The notes under the pieces are model-generated. The model did no database searches, was not told where the DNA came from, and worked only from the letters and a program-made list of their open reading frames with translations. From positions 718,624-782,623 of the forward strand of contig NMRA01000109.1 in assembly GCA_002633005.1 (NCBI GenBank): a DNA stretch of 64,000 nt, in the 5' to 3' direction. The DNA is from Phoronis australis (Eukaryota; Phoronida; Phoronidae). Shown piece by piece: positions 12,363 through 27,300 of the stretch. The position numbers were made by a program, and so were the translations under genes. The number at the start of each line of letters is the position of its first letter. The first letter of the stretch is position 1.

Positions 12363-15300
12363 GTAAGGTGGTCTTTTAGTCTCTATGGTAAAGTTTCTCC
12401 ATTTTAGAATAAAAACTGTGGGCTTGTGGCATTTCAATTTGTCAAATTTCACAAAAAAGGTAATCGTAAAGAAAGTGCATGTGTTTCTCCACTATTAGCA
12501 TAGTTGTATTGTACAACATTCATTAACCAACATGTTGAAATTCTGGACATTTTTGGCAATTGTATGCTTTTGAATAATGGAAAATCAAAATTCCGGCAGT
12601 TACTTTTGTTCTAATTTGAAGAAACCACAGACCATATTATCAAAACTATGTTTTCTTTCTAATTTCATATTTCTCAGTAACTTATTTCAAAAGGTCTAAC
12701 AATGACAATATCTTTTAGGCGTGGGTTAAAGATACTATCACTCTAACCTGTGTGATTTATTGCTTGGAGTAACTTCATTATACCAAGCAATAATGTTACT
12801 TTCAGTGTTGTGTATTTTCACTTAGCGAAAAGTATTTTTGCTGAGTATTTAACTCTGTCATAATTTTGTTTGTTTGTTTGTTTGCTTGATACAGACCTCA
12901 TTTCTTATCGACTTAAAATGTATAGACAACATTGTGTCATCAATAGCTCGAGGCTTTTTGTTTTTGGTAGGTATTCGTTTCTCTCTCAGACTTATGACTT
13001 TCAATTATTAAATTCTTCATGATTTTCCGACAACTGTGCCTTTGTTGACCATTTTACAATGCACCGTACATTTCTTAAATGAGTGACATGAAATTCACAT
13101 ACAACTTGTTGCTACCCGTGAGCCTGTGGTCTATTCTCTTAGAGATTCAAAATGACACCATGGCAATAATTTTATATTTTAAACTTCTTGTACTCACAAC
13201 TATACCGCCATTTCATTTCCTGAAAATTTACTTGTGGATAGACCTTAGTAAGAGATACTGGAAATTTATCATTCATAACATTACAAGTGACTTACTGTCT
13301 ATTAAGTATTGCTAACAGCTCCTGTGTTCTCAAAGCAAGTAATTTTGGCTTGAAGGACAGTTAACACTCTGAACATGAACAGTAAATAATCACTTTTGTT
13401 GGGCAGTTTGTTGTTATGGCTGAACCTAAAGAAATTGTGCTAAATGGTCACATCCAGAAGATATGTTACAAACATTCACTTCTGGTGTACATTTCCCTCT
13501 GCTCGTTTTCCAACAAAACATGATACACAATAGATTTGGAAGGAAGCATTGTTTACCAAGCATTGTTGGTAGATTTGAGTTGTTAAATGGGTATACAATA
13601 GCTTGGGAGTATTGTTGTTAGAGAACTACAAGGAGCATTCCCTGGGTTCTCTTTACTGAGGAATCCTGTATGTAATGTTGGCACCATGTTAATACTCCCG
13701 GCACACCCCAAGGGAGAAGATTGGGTTGGAATAAGAGCATTTGAATACAGTCCACTGTAGTAAGAGGCCTTCTTGGTTCCAACTTTGTGTATTTCAGTCT
13801 GGTTTGTGTATTGCTCAACTTGATATACAGTTAAGTTGACTGCTTGCTACAGAAGAGCCTGTGGTGATGGCTGACAGACATTTTAAGATGGAAATTTGTT
13901 TTGCACTTTATTAAACAGCATTAAGTTTCACAGTGCTACAGTAAACCTAACTATTCATTCATATGTCCTGTCAAGTACACAGTTTACGCTAACCACTTCA
14001 TTGTTTACAGTGTTACAATTGGCAATTAACAACCCAACAACAGGTGAATTGTTTCAATTAGCTTCTGGTGGTGAATTACCAAGGACTGGGTGTTTATTCA
14101 TTGAAATCAAAATATGGAATTTGACCTTAGTGAAACCTGCATACATGGACACAACATATTGATCAATGGAGGAAAGATGAGATGAGACTGTGATTGGGAC
14201 ACCAACAGATTGTTTGGACAAAGGAAACCATATGCTTAGGTTTACCCTTTGAGTAAATATGCTACACTTCACTCATCAAGGTTCCAGACTTGTTGATGGG
14301 GCTCTTGTAAGCAATAAAATGTGGCAGTATTGACAGAAACATTGGATCTATCATTTTTGGTTAGCGAAGTCTGTATCACATTATAGATATAATTTTTATG
14401 ATTATGAAGTTTAAAACTTTTAGAAGTGCATTAAATTGATATATGGATAAACGTCTTCATCTGCAAACACATGGCTAATTTTTGGACACAGGTCAATTTG
14501 CTGTAGGTTTTATTCCCAGCAAAACATATTTTTGAAACCATATAGCAGCATAAGCGCTTCCATTCACTCACACGGTGGGAATTAATTGTATTTTTAACTC
14601 TCTTAATCATCAAGATTCGCATTCAAGTGGCCACTGTAACGTAATAGAAAGCCAGGCATTAATAGTGAGGAATTGCTATGTAGAAAACCCACAGACAAAT
14701 CCGACTTGTGTGAAATATCATTTTGTAGTTCACACTTGAATGTTTATGTTGGATGTTTATATTATTTTTATACCAACTATAAAAGGTTAACAATAATGCC
14801 TGAATGGAAGCCCTTTGAGCCAACTTAGTGGATTTGTTCAGAGATTTGGTAACAAATTATGTATAGGATTTAATGAATAATAATCATGAAACTGTTTCAG
14901 CAGTATGAAAATATAATTCTGTGTTGAAAAAATTCTTAAAGAGGGAGTAAAGTTTCTCTTTTTTTGATTCAGTGGGGTTAAAACTGAAAAGCCTTTTAAT
15001 ACAGTGGGTGCTGTCGTCTTAAAACTGATCTGTTTTGAGCTGTTTCCTGATGTGACAGTGCTGTTTATAAATATCAATTCAGTTGCTTATTTAACCAGAT
15101 TTGCTCTTACTCAACATTATGCATTATTGGCCAAAACCTAGCATGATTGTCTACACCATAAATAAACCACATAACCAACAGTTAACACAGATCCTACCCA
15201 TCTTGACTTCAACCAGACTGTCCTAATTGGTGTTGATTAGATACAAGATAGGCTGTGCTGATAAGTGTCCTAATGCAAACAGTGGAGTCTGGTGTCAGCT

Positions 15301-18300
15301 TACACTAGACTCCTGTGCCACAATTGGATTGTTTTTGATCTGCCTGCCAAGGAAGAAGCCAAAGAAGTCTGTGTGCCAAATCCTCATACTGTTATCCGTA
15401 CAGAACTATAACTGTTCTGAGACAGAGTCACTGTAGTCAAGCCTTGACATAGCAATGATTTATTTATACATTGAGTTCAGAATTTCTGCTTTGACTGGGA
15501 TCATACCTGAGGTATATGGTTTCATATTATATCTTATGTGTCATACTGAAGTGTTGCTATTTTATAGGCTTACAGCACATGGATGCGCTAGTCAGTTTTG
15601 GGAAAAACAACATTTATGTTCTGTCTGATTGAGGAAAAATATTCCTTGCAATACCCTAGCTAAAGTACAATTTCCTGCCTGCTTCAAGTGCATGTTATGT
15701 TTCCTGTCCTGAGGATGTGGAAATGTTGACTGAAACACCAATATTGTATTTTCCACAGATGTTTTGTCTCTGCATTGGTGTTTTTGGTATGTCAACTGTT
15801 AACTACCAGTGAATCCGATACATTGTCAACATCAAAAATGAGATTTTCCTCAGACGTTTTGCTTCAGCTATTCTGTACAATACTGATTTATGACTGATAC
15901 AGAGTGGCAAGGTCTACTACCCTTGACCAACTTTGCAACATTGGTAACAGAACTTGTGAAAAAAATATTCACCTTAATACTACCTGTACTGTTTTGAAAA
16001 ATGGTTCACCTTATTACAAACAATACCGATTCGAAAAATGGTTCCCGTTATTGCAAACAATAAATTTAATATCCAGCAGTTGTCTTTTGGGTTTACCGTT
16101 ATCTCTACCTCATTTTGTTGCCGTTTCAGCCAAATCATATCACTTGTAAATAATAGTATAAAGACAGTTGTGCATATCATATTGGAAGTATCATAGTATA
16201 AAGACAGTTGTGCATATCATATTGGAAGTATCATAGTATAAAGACAGTTGTGCATATCATATTGGAAGTATCCTAGTATAAAGACAGTTGTGCATATCAT
16301 ATTGGAAGTATCATAGTATAAAGACAGTTGTGCATATCATATTGGAAGTATCAATGTGGAACGGAGTCATGTTCTGCCAAATACATGTTTATCAATTATC
16401 TTGCCCCACCGAGAGCAAATAATAATAGAAAAACATGCTATTTTACTTTAGTCTAGATTTTCTGTTACAAAAGCATTTTTTCTTCGTATATTGACAGTTT
16501 TTGTATTGTTTAAAAATACAATCAACTGATATTGCAGTGTTGACAGCAGTTATCTGATCTTGTTTAAACCTGCTTTTTATGTAATCGTAGATTATCACAC
16601 CATAGGTCTGCTGATAATGTACTCTAAGCTATTTTTAATTGATAGCCTGACACCAACTGAGCATAGTTGTTTGCAGAGTTCTTGAATTGCTCGCTGGACA
16701 AACAGTGTAGTGTCTGACTGATTCTAGTCTAGTTTGATGAATGTGTATTTTTTCTCAAACCTTTTGGTGTAGTAGAAATAATATTCAGATCATGTTTATC
16801 GATGTCCTTTTAAAATGTTAGCCTAGTGTCAAATCTTTGAACTCAGACTCGACTTAGGCTCAGGCTCGAATTTTCAAGTGAAAATGAACCCACTTTCCAT
16901 CTCAAAGATTTAACCACTTACCATTATGAAATTGGTCTAGACTGTTCCTTAGTCAAACTGGAAGAGACTTCAGTCCATCCGATGAACTGACAACCATTTG
17001 AGCCCATGTTCATCAATTAGTGTGTTGCTAATGTCAGAATCAGAAATATTTTCAGGATTAATTAATCAGAAATGCTTTTTGATTCAAGACTCGACTCTGA
17101 ATCAGTTTTGAATGACACTGTCACTGTGTACTGACGAGGCTGTTTTCTAAAGGTAGGCAGTGAAACCATATCAAAAACACGTATCTTCTGTTTGACTAGC
17201 AAATACCAGATGAGGCTGCCCTCCATTGCGTGTGGTTGAAATGACTTCACACCGTTTAGGCGACATGCACCCAGTTAGACTCCACTTCATTTACAATAAT
17301 CATTCAATTCTGTACAGAAAATAATTTCTGAATTCAGTTAACCATTATTCAAGGTCTAATTACAAACTATTGACAAGTTCCCAAAAACTTAGTTTTGTGA
17401 TCGTTGCACAGTGGAAACCATAATATTGAAGCAGACGTGGGGCTTTTTCACATTTTCAATATAAAAAAATGTCAGAATTAGATTTGTCCATCACATTGTA
17501 TGACAATGAAAAATGGTATTATATAAAACAGACAGTTATGGTGTTATTGTATGGAATGTGAAATTCAATGTACCACATTCCATACTTTCTCATAACAGTA
17601 CAGCATTAGATATTTTTTCCTGCATCAGTATAGCTGTTGTACGTCGAGAGAAGTATATAATTGCTGGAGCCTGTCTTTCTTTGAGTTTTGGATCAGAATG
17701 AAATTTTTCTGAACTCAAGTGCTCATTTAAACCACATTTTTTGTTCCATCTTGATTGTAGTGTTGAGGTCAGCCATACTATTAACTTAAATGGACATATC
17801 AAGCTGTTTTCAACACAATAGCCCTGTCTGTGGTTTGGAACTTGGGTGAAATATACAAACAACAATGTATTTAATGGCCTAGAAATGTAATGCATACCAC
17901 ACAGTCTCATGGGTCAATGTGCCAATATAATATTAGAAAATTTATGTTATATAGTAGCAGAGACGCTCTTTGATGTGGCAAAAGTTTTGTTCAGTTACCA
18001 GTAGTTTTGACTGAAGAGCTTAAAAAGAAAATTCAAAGGCACTTTATTCACAAAATTTATTGCTACATTCGTAATAGTCTGTACAGGGAGAGATTAATGA
18101 CGTGGATATGTCAGAATACTTAGTAATCTTTCAGACATTACTAAATTTTTAAGGTGATTGAATGACAAACTACTTAAGTTTCTCATCCTGTTATGTTATC
18201 ATCTACCTGCTGGCCACCTGATCTCATAATTCAGTTGTAACCTGACCAACTGGTGATAAAAGACTGAACTAAAGTGTATATTTGTTGTAGGGTCCTTTGC

Positions 18301-21300
18301 CATTGTACTTTGAAACTTGCCATTCAAACTGAAGTCTCATATGAGTCCAGTAACATTTGTCTGACGTGAGAAAGTGGTATATTCTATACACCTCCTGGTC
18401 ATCAAGCATGTTCGTTTTACTGGCCACTTACCATATTTCCCATACTTGGCCTACCATCCACCTCCAGTTCTGTTATGGACACCTCAAAAATGCCTAATCT
18501 TGTCTGAATGCTCGCATCCCAAAATGTAGTGAACTTTGAGTCAGTTTCAGCGCAACCTTGTTTTATTCTGACCTCTTGTTCTTGTAAAATCGGTCTCATG
18601 ACATTCTTTCTGTGATAGGATTCTGTTTCTGTTACCAGCTCTAGTCACTGTNCTACGGCAATGTTCACAACTGCCATTTTTTTATTCGCAGCTTTAAGGT
18701 TGGCCAACCCTTATAAACTGTGAAGCATTTAGAGGTTGCAACTCTGAGAGCATATTCCAAAATGGAGCATGTACATGACGTCATGGAAATAGAATCTTAT
18801 CATGCATGATAATCAGTTTTATGAGAGTGAAAAACCTAATTGGAGTGCTGTTTTTAGTCATCTGAACTGGATGAAATCCAGGTTTTAATGTAACTGGGAA
18901 TTTGTTTATATGTGCAATGTTTTTCATCTGGGGCATTGTAGTTGCATTGTTGCATTGGTAATAGTGTTGAACCGATTCACCTCCCACACAGTTTTCTCTT
19001 TAAGGCCATTTGCACTCCTGATATCCAACATTCCATGACTTTTCAATATGTCTGAAGCATGGCACTCTTTTAACAAGTGTTTCATGCTGTGAGGAGATCT
19101 TTAAGGTAATACAGAGGTAATTGACTCACAGGAGTCGGGTCTCTTAATGATTCACATATGTTTGACCACTATTTAAAACAATCACACTGCCTAAGAGTAC
19201 ATAGCCAAAAATATCCACACCTAACTTTTGTGTGGACCAGAGCACCTTGGGGTACTAAAACATTTGCTGAATAGATTTCCAAAGAGTGTTAGCAAGTGTT
19301 ATTTTTCCTGTCTGCCATGGCTCTGCAAGGGACCTATTTGGACTCAAGCACTTCACCCCCACCCTTCTCTTTGCAATCTAGTAATACCTAGTGCTGTCCC
19401 AGATTACATGCTGATAGAGCTCTCCTTTGTACCAGAGATAAGAAAGTGTGTGACCTCGTTTTGGGCTCATTTTTGTGTTTCATTGATGTCAGGAAGGGGA
19501 AGAATTTCACATCAGGCATCCACAGATATTTCTCATATTAGAGTTGCAGCCCACAGCAGAGCAGTAACACTTTATTAGCACTGGAAGGATGAACAGAGTA
19601 GTGCAACACAGTAAAACTTGTAAAGCATCCGTCAACAACAAATAATACGTGAAACAAAATGCAGCAAATGTGCCTGACGGATGTTTATGGCATTGTGGGT
19701 AAATACAGTGAGATTCAAGTGTCACTGTGCAATCCGGGACGGCCCTATTGGCTGCCTTCATTAAGGGTTCAGATTTCTTGAAGAGCTTATTAGGCATCAA
19801 ATGTAGAACCATGAAACTATATTTTGGTGCTCACAGAATTTTATTATGTGCGCAAGCATGACACCTAGCTGTCTGGGTTTTTTGATTTATCCCGGAGCTC
19901 GCTATCATTTTCAAAATCATGATTTTTTTGCATGAACCTTAGCAAATTTTATTTTTTCCTCTGCTAGCATGTCTTGGATTTTCTTTATGACCTTTTATTG
20001 TGAGAGCTCGGCTGACAAAAATCAAGACTTGCAATTTTTCATGGAATGTTGATGTCATTTTTGACTTGTTAATTTTCAAGAAATTTTGACATCTTCATTT
20101 TGACAGCGGAGTTCTCAGATGGGAAAAGACATGAAAATTCTAGGCACACTTTTGTTACTAATAGAATAAAGAATCAGAATTTGCAAAGTTTCATGTTTGT
20201 GTGTCCTGTATAGCGGTCGTGTCACTTGCACTTTCAGAGGTGTCATTATAATCCCCGCTAAACCGTCCATGGGCTGACCAATCAAAAGTGTCACTGTTTT
20301 TTTTTTTAAATATTTAGCATGGGGATTAGAAGTGTTTGACTTAGGTCATCCTTACTTCAAGTTGTGTAATTACTCTGCATTTGGTAGCTAATGGCATTCT
20401 GGAGATGCCATGGCCACTGGGAGTGTCTTTGCCTTCAGGTTGCCTTGAAACGTCACTTGTTCATGAAAAAATTACCTCTTAGAATTGAAATATTTGATCT
20501 CTGGTAAAATCTCACCATTTTAGGTCATAACATTTGGATAAGTGAAACTTGAGTTTTTCATTTTTCCATAAAGGATAAGTTAAGTTGCACTAACTAAATG
20601 CTTTGTCATTTTCAGTTCAATACCGTAGCTACCAGCATTACACAACTGGGTATTCACAATGTAGGAAGCCTTTGTAAATGAAGGAAATCTATTTTTGCTC
20701 TTACTTTTACCAAAAATGATTAAAATTTTACCGCAGAGCAACACTGTATTGAAGTGAGAAATTTATGTGCACATTTTATTTCCTGTCTGGTGGTGCAAAA
20801 TGTAAAACTTTCACAATGGAGTTAAATGCACAAAGAGTAATTCTTTATTCTCATATTACGGTCAAATATTTGAAATAAAGTTGAAAATACAATTATCGAC
20901 TATAGAACGGATTCAGTTGGCCAGAAAAGGTCAGTGGTATGCATTTCATTTTTAAATCAGTTATACAAAAACGTCTTTGTTGGTATTAATGGTCTGTCAC
21001 TGGAGCTGGTCTGAGAATCTGTTAAAAGAAAATGTGAATCATCTCCACTTCCATATCTGACTTATTTTTGTTATTGTCTGAGCTGAAGAGTTGCCACTGT
21101 GATTTTGAATGGTGCTATTCACAAACACTTTGACCAATCCAAACAAAGGTGTTTCAAGCTGCAAGTGCTAAATGGTTTACAGTGCCTTACAAGTTGTAGT
21201 CCGAATTTCTGCTAACAAGCCCCCCAAATGTATGGCCTGTGTTCATAATTTTTCTAAACATATAGCCATAGGCCACTTTTAAAGCCTCAATTATAATTCG

Positions 21301-24300
21301 ATCAGGGTTTGCAGTGCTTTTCAAGAGAGTTCTTATCGAATGTCAATCAAAACGTGTATTTTTCTCCTGCAGTCTTTTTTAGTGAAGTCAGTTGTCTTGA
21401 AGGCCTTTCTCACTAAGGCCAATGCTTGATTTTTTGGTATTTACTGGAACATCTGTTATCAGGGAAACACTTAAATTTGGTGTAAAGGGGGAGTGTTAGA
21501 GAGTGGGAATGTGTTTAAATTGGTGAGTGTTAGTGGGTAGGAATATTTAAGGTGTTGAAGGAAGTGCCAGTCAGTGGAAATGCTTAAATTCAGTGTTGGG
21601 TCATAGTTAGCAGCTCTAGTTTATTTTGCAGTAAACAGGTGATTTTGACACTGAAGGGTTGAGTGTTGCAATGGGAATGCTCAACATCTGTATCCATCAA
21701 AGTTATAAGCAGAGAGGACTGTTGTTATCAACAAGTCCACCTTGCAACAACTTCTGACGATGAGAGCGTAGCATTGCGTCCCGGGTTCTATGAGGCCCAG
21801 GTTCTCTATGTCCTGTGTTCCATTTGTCTAAGGTTCTATGTGTGCCGGGTTCTATCTTTCCTGATCTTTTGCGTTATAGTGCTGGTCATTGTCAAATGAA
21901 GCAGTACGCCCTGGAATTTTTTAATGCGAGCTGCATCTTGAAAATGCGATCTTACTGATATGTTGATTCGCTTTGCTGGTCAAGGCTGACCTGGTGTGAA
22001 AGTAACCATTGTCTCCCCTGGAGAAATAGTCTGACCTTCGTGTATTTGAATGAAGCATCCGGGGTAATCCTCTGTATTACACGCCTGCATGCTGGCATTC
22101 AAATACATGCAGCAAGGATATTTTCTACAGAGTGACAATCACAACTACTACACCGGAACACACCTAACTTGAGACTCATAGAACCCGTTTGATGTACAGA
22201 AAGCTGGACACATAAAACCCAGGACATATAGAACCCCGATATGCATACAGCTGGACTTATAGAACCTGGGACACATAGAATCCGGGACACATCAGGATGA
22301 CCCCATTGACAATAGCGTCACCTAGTGATAACTCCAGTTTGTTGTGTGGATCTCCCGTTTCCGAAAATATACCCCCACCTGAATTATTTCTGGATACCAG
22401 TTTTTTCGAATATACACCATGGGGCTATATGAAATCCCTGTTATGGTTGCTCACTGGACATAGCTGGTACCTTCCTCCAAGGCAATACCTTTATGCAAAT
22501 TTGTGAAGGAGTAAAATGGCTTGTGCAAGTGTAACTGTGGTCCCTGTTACGTAAGCCACGATGTCAAGAAGAGGACTTAGCCTAACCGCTCTCAGCGTGA
22601 ATTTGTTGACGATGTGAATGAAAATAACATGTGCACCATCTTAGTGTATCATTTTATCAAAGCTCTTATTAATACCCGTTATTTAATGACCACTTGTCAG
22701 AAATAAAATTGCTAGTTTCTATTATGGTGTTGTGAGGCTGAAATGTGCATTCTGTTATAACCTCAATGTACATACACAAGTGTCTTTGTCAAAATGTCTG
22801 CATATCATGAATGAATATCTTTTGCGGTTACCTTACCACAAACTAGAATTATAGTTTGTCAGTATTATGAAAGAAAAATACATTTTTAAGTGGGTTGACA
22901 TTAATTTCAAACTTCAGAAACTGTAAGAATTACAGTGATGTTTATAATTCTTTGGTTTGTGTATTTATGATTTTGCTCTAGTAGCAATCAGGAGGGCACA
23001 TTCTGGTTGGAGAAACGTAGTAAAATCTTACCAATTTCGTAAGAAAATAATTATCAAAATTGCTAATTTTTTCATTCTTCAAAGACTTCCAACAATATTT
23101 TTGAATGCCTACAGTTGCTGTGATGTTAACTTTGGTATTGAAATTAGAGATGACATCGCATTTGTTTGGTGCTACATTCCATTTGTAAAAAAATGAAAAA
23201 AGGGTATTTCACTTGCTTATCATATTTTGTCCTAGACTGGTGAAATTTCACCATACTATCGTATCTAAGTCATCACAAAATTACAAAAAATCTAAAACTA
23301 ATAACTTAAAAAGTTTAATTTTACATGTTTGTTTTAAAGCTGTACTTGAAATGCTCAAGCTGGATTTTACCAAATGTTAATTTTTAATTGCTCCTAACAA
23401 GTTAAAACTTTCTTGTATTCTTCATTTTTGTAGAAAATTTTGATAAAATACAGTTCTACTTTTTTCATGTTGGGTGTCCTAAAGAATATCTCACCATTCC
23501 CTTATTGTAAAACAGGACTTGTGGAAGCAGTTCAGGGTGGAGGTGGGAACTGCCTGCTTTGCCTGTGTAAACATTTCATGGACTAAGAGGTGACATTAAA
23601 ATCCAGACAATCTAGGCAGTCACACGGTCCCAAGACACTACCTGTGGAAGACTGGAATGCTATCTTAATTGCAATGTCTACTTCATTGTGAGCATTAGAT
23701 TAGTACAACCTGTGAGATGTATACAAAGGATTGTTATGTAATTTGCACAGCTTAAATGTAAATTTTTAGAGTCCTCCATGTCTCCAAAGTTCTCTGCAAA
23801 TCAAACAGGTACCCCTTCAGCTACTGATTACTTCTGTTTGGATTATGTAATCCAGTAATGGGTGGCTAATTAGCAATCATGCACATTTGAAGTATCCGTT
23901 ACTCAGCATGTGATTGTTTGCTATTAAAGATATTAATGTGTAATATGTTTACAAAATCAGCAACTGATGAAACACTTCTCCCAAATCAGTAAAGAGTTTG
24001 GAAATAAAGATTTGCTCACCGATTAGTCGCTGTACACAGGTGGCTGCTGATTGCGGTTTTATTACACAGTGCTTTAGAGACACAGGAATTTGCACTTTTG
24101 GGACATGTTCGTGACAACTCAAAGTGATAAGCTCTTCCTCGTGCACGGTGCTCTAAAGGAAAATTTTCAATCGTCTTAGTACGAACTCGTATTATTTCTT
24201 TCGACAAAGGTAGTTTCAAAACAGGAGATTCCATTGAAATAAACACACATGTCTACTGCTACAGTCATTCGTGCTGTAAGGAATTACTGCATATTGTAGG

Positions 24301-27300
24301 GAATGTCACTTAAGGTTATGTAGGACCCCACAAAAGTCCAAATTTATCTAACTTTGAAGCGTCATATCTTATAAATTACCGACGAGATTCTTAGGAAACT
24401 TTCAGATGTTATGCCTTATGCACTGTTCTCCAAAAGCCTATCAGACTTTGCTAGCATAAACATGAGACATAATGCATTTTTCCTCTGAGAGTAATTTGCT
24501 GTTTTGGTACCTTTTTAACACACATTGGCACATACACTTAATGTGAAACAAAATATCACTGTGTAAATGAATTAATTATTGGGGGAGAACATCATAAGGG
24601 CCCCAGGTAACAATGAGTCTGGAGGGAAAGTATGCTGGAAGAACATCAGAACAAAGGACCATTGTGCACAGTTAGTAGTTCTAGAGCACATAACTGGAGA
24701 ATATCAAGATGGGGTAACATCGTTTAGGAGATAGGGAGAACACAGGGGCCGGGAATTATTGGGAAAACCTTGATATACGCTTGTTTTGATTGGTGGGCAC
24801 GATGAGGGCATTGCTCCAATAAGCGTGTATTTACTGTCAACTTTGCCTCCTCATAGTTCAAGTGCACCATTGTCCCAAAACTTTCAAATTTGAGACCCTC
24901 TTGGGTCTTGTGAAATTGCTGTCTTGGTGGATTTCATTCTGATGCCTTCCAAGTTCATTCCATCCTCTCTGGTATGGAAATCAATGATGGCTGTAAACAA
25001 TACAAATGTTTACTTCCTGATAACAGACCTTTCATACCCATGGTCTTATCTCATTTTGGAGTCATTCAAGTGAATTGACCTGTGATGGAGTGACCTTTTT
25101 ATTTTATCAACCCCTGTTATCAGTTCACCAAACATGTGATATGGTTTTAGCTTGCAGTTGTAATACCGAAATGTCCTGTCCAAAACTGTGTTTGTTATGT
25201 TAAACGTTTCCATTTCGTAACATAGTGTGTGAAGTCTAAATACTCATTCTGCAAATGAATCTGCTAGGTGTATGTCAAACACTGGCATACAACTATGAAT
25301 ACTGTAGTCATAATAAGTTTGAAAAAGATTTGTGCATTTTCTGCTTGATTTTTCATGATTTATGCAATGTTTTTTATTCCCAGTTGTACTGCAGACAAGC
25401 AGTACTTCTTTTGTTGAATATAACCCACAAGTTTGGGTACACAAACCTGTGCAGTGTTCCCTATGTCTGACACCATCTGCACACTTGCTTAATGATCATG
25501 TTTCATGGACCATTAAATCCAACACACTGAGAACTCATTATCTTCTTCTATCCACCAACTTGTTGCACAAAAACTCAAAGGACTGTTCCTGTAAAATCTC
25601 ACACAATACGGTGCACATATGAAATTCTATTTTTCTCATTTTTTCATTAAAGACATTACACGCAAAATAAAGACTTTGTTAATCATCAGTTGTACAGGAT
25701 GCCTAACCTTGGACAATGTTTTGAGAAACTGTGGCCATTCACAGCAATGTTAAAAGCCGTTTAAAAATGAAAAGCAACCGATTTTGACGATAAGTTTTGT
25801 CTGAAATTGGTGACATTTTACCGTGCCCGTTTTTTCTGGGCACCAGACGGCAGGGTCTTTTGACATCTTATGTGGGGGTTCCCTTTGGGCAGTGTGTACT
25901 CCTTCACATCCTTTATTAAAGCTTTCTCCTTTGTTCTCAAATCAGTCGTAACGAAATTGATTTCACGGCCAAGTTTTGTTTTGTCAAACCACACAGTAGT
26001 ATGGTTGGACAATAGGGCCAAGCCATATCAAATAGGAGGCATTTATAAAGATTTGGTGTAATGTTCAGTGGTTGGGTAACTTTATATCATCACTATCCAG
26101 GTTAGTTAGTGCAAGCCTTGAGAAAAGAAGTTTTAACACATCAACAGTGATGAAGTAATTGTGGCGGAACACTGTGCCTGAAAGATTTGAAGAGATTTTG
26201 ACAATGAAGCGAGAACTATTACAGAGGTTCTGTATAAAAACTGTGATAGACTACTTCAAAGTGGGTGAGCAATTTGAAATTGCTCAAACAGAAAATTAGG
26301 CAAACATCCTTTTCATATGTGGTGTGTATGCAATTGATTGTATATTAATTACGTGATTGAACATTCTGTTGAAAAATAAACATGTTTAAAAATTATAAAT
26401 TAATTATCATATCGAATTTCATTTGTCCTTATGAATGATTGTTTAGATTAACTTGGTGGGGGCCAAACTCAGACCAATTTCTTGTTTAAGTGTCTTTGTT
26501 CGCTTCAGTAGTGTCCAGTGTTGCGTAAAATGAAGGTCTGTGATGTTTTCAAAGGATGCAATAATTTTAGAACTTAGGTGTTATAATGAATGTTATCAAA
26601 TTTACATCAACTACTAAAACTTCTTAAGTAGCAAGTTTACACAAGGACAGGCTGGTGGATGAATATAGGGGTGTTAACTGGTGCACTTCACTATATTGCC
26701 TATTTAAAATACCCTTGCAGGTACCTCTTACAGAGATCATTCATCAATTTGCACAAAACATTCTAAATAGATACTGGTGGGTTGTATTGAATGTTATTTC
26801 TTGTTTCGTGACTGGTGTGATTGCTGAATAGTGCTGTGCAGTTTTACATGTATACCTTTCGGACTTTTGGTAAGAATTTGGGAATAGCAATAACAATCAA
26901 TAAATGAGTTTTCTGTTGTCCCTTGAAGAAAAAATGTAAACTTGTGGACTTGTAAAAATTGCAATTTGAGACAAAATTAATTGCCAATATTAGCGTTCTT
27001 TCTTTTTCAAAGGCAGACTTTTACTCAAATTTTTACCAAATGATGAATAGTAACAGCTCTAGAATGAGATGATCCCGTTTTTTAAGGAAAAATGCCCGCT
27101 AATCCGTGATAGCATGCAGACAGCATTATTTGGTTGTGTCTGTGCACCCCCCAACTGCACCAAGAATGCATTATTCAAACTATGAAAATTCTGAAATCCA
27201 AGCTTTTCAAACAATTAAGTTTTGTGAGGGAGCGTGACAAAAGTAACTGACAAATTTTTACCGTAATTTTTATGTCAGTGTGTGGTAGCTCTGCACCTTA

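Larger units (their letters stand above)
12363..16152. other. Intron 1 segment without genes
   Basis: AT-rich intronic DNA. It contains a short (TTTG)n run at about 12865-12886 and a direct duplication of about 30 bp (GAAAAATGGTTC units starting at 15996 and 16033). Nothing else supportable. Confidence 0.6.

Noticed and set aside
19228-19578. 116-codon + strand frame in intron 1
   Set aside because: No recognisable domain, low-complexity composition, no splice or promoter support.
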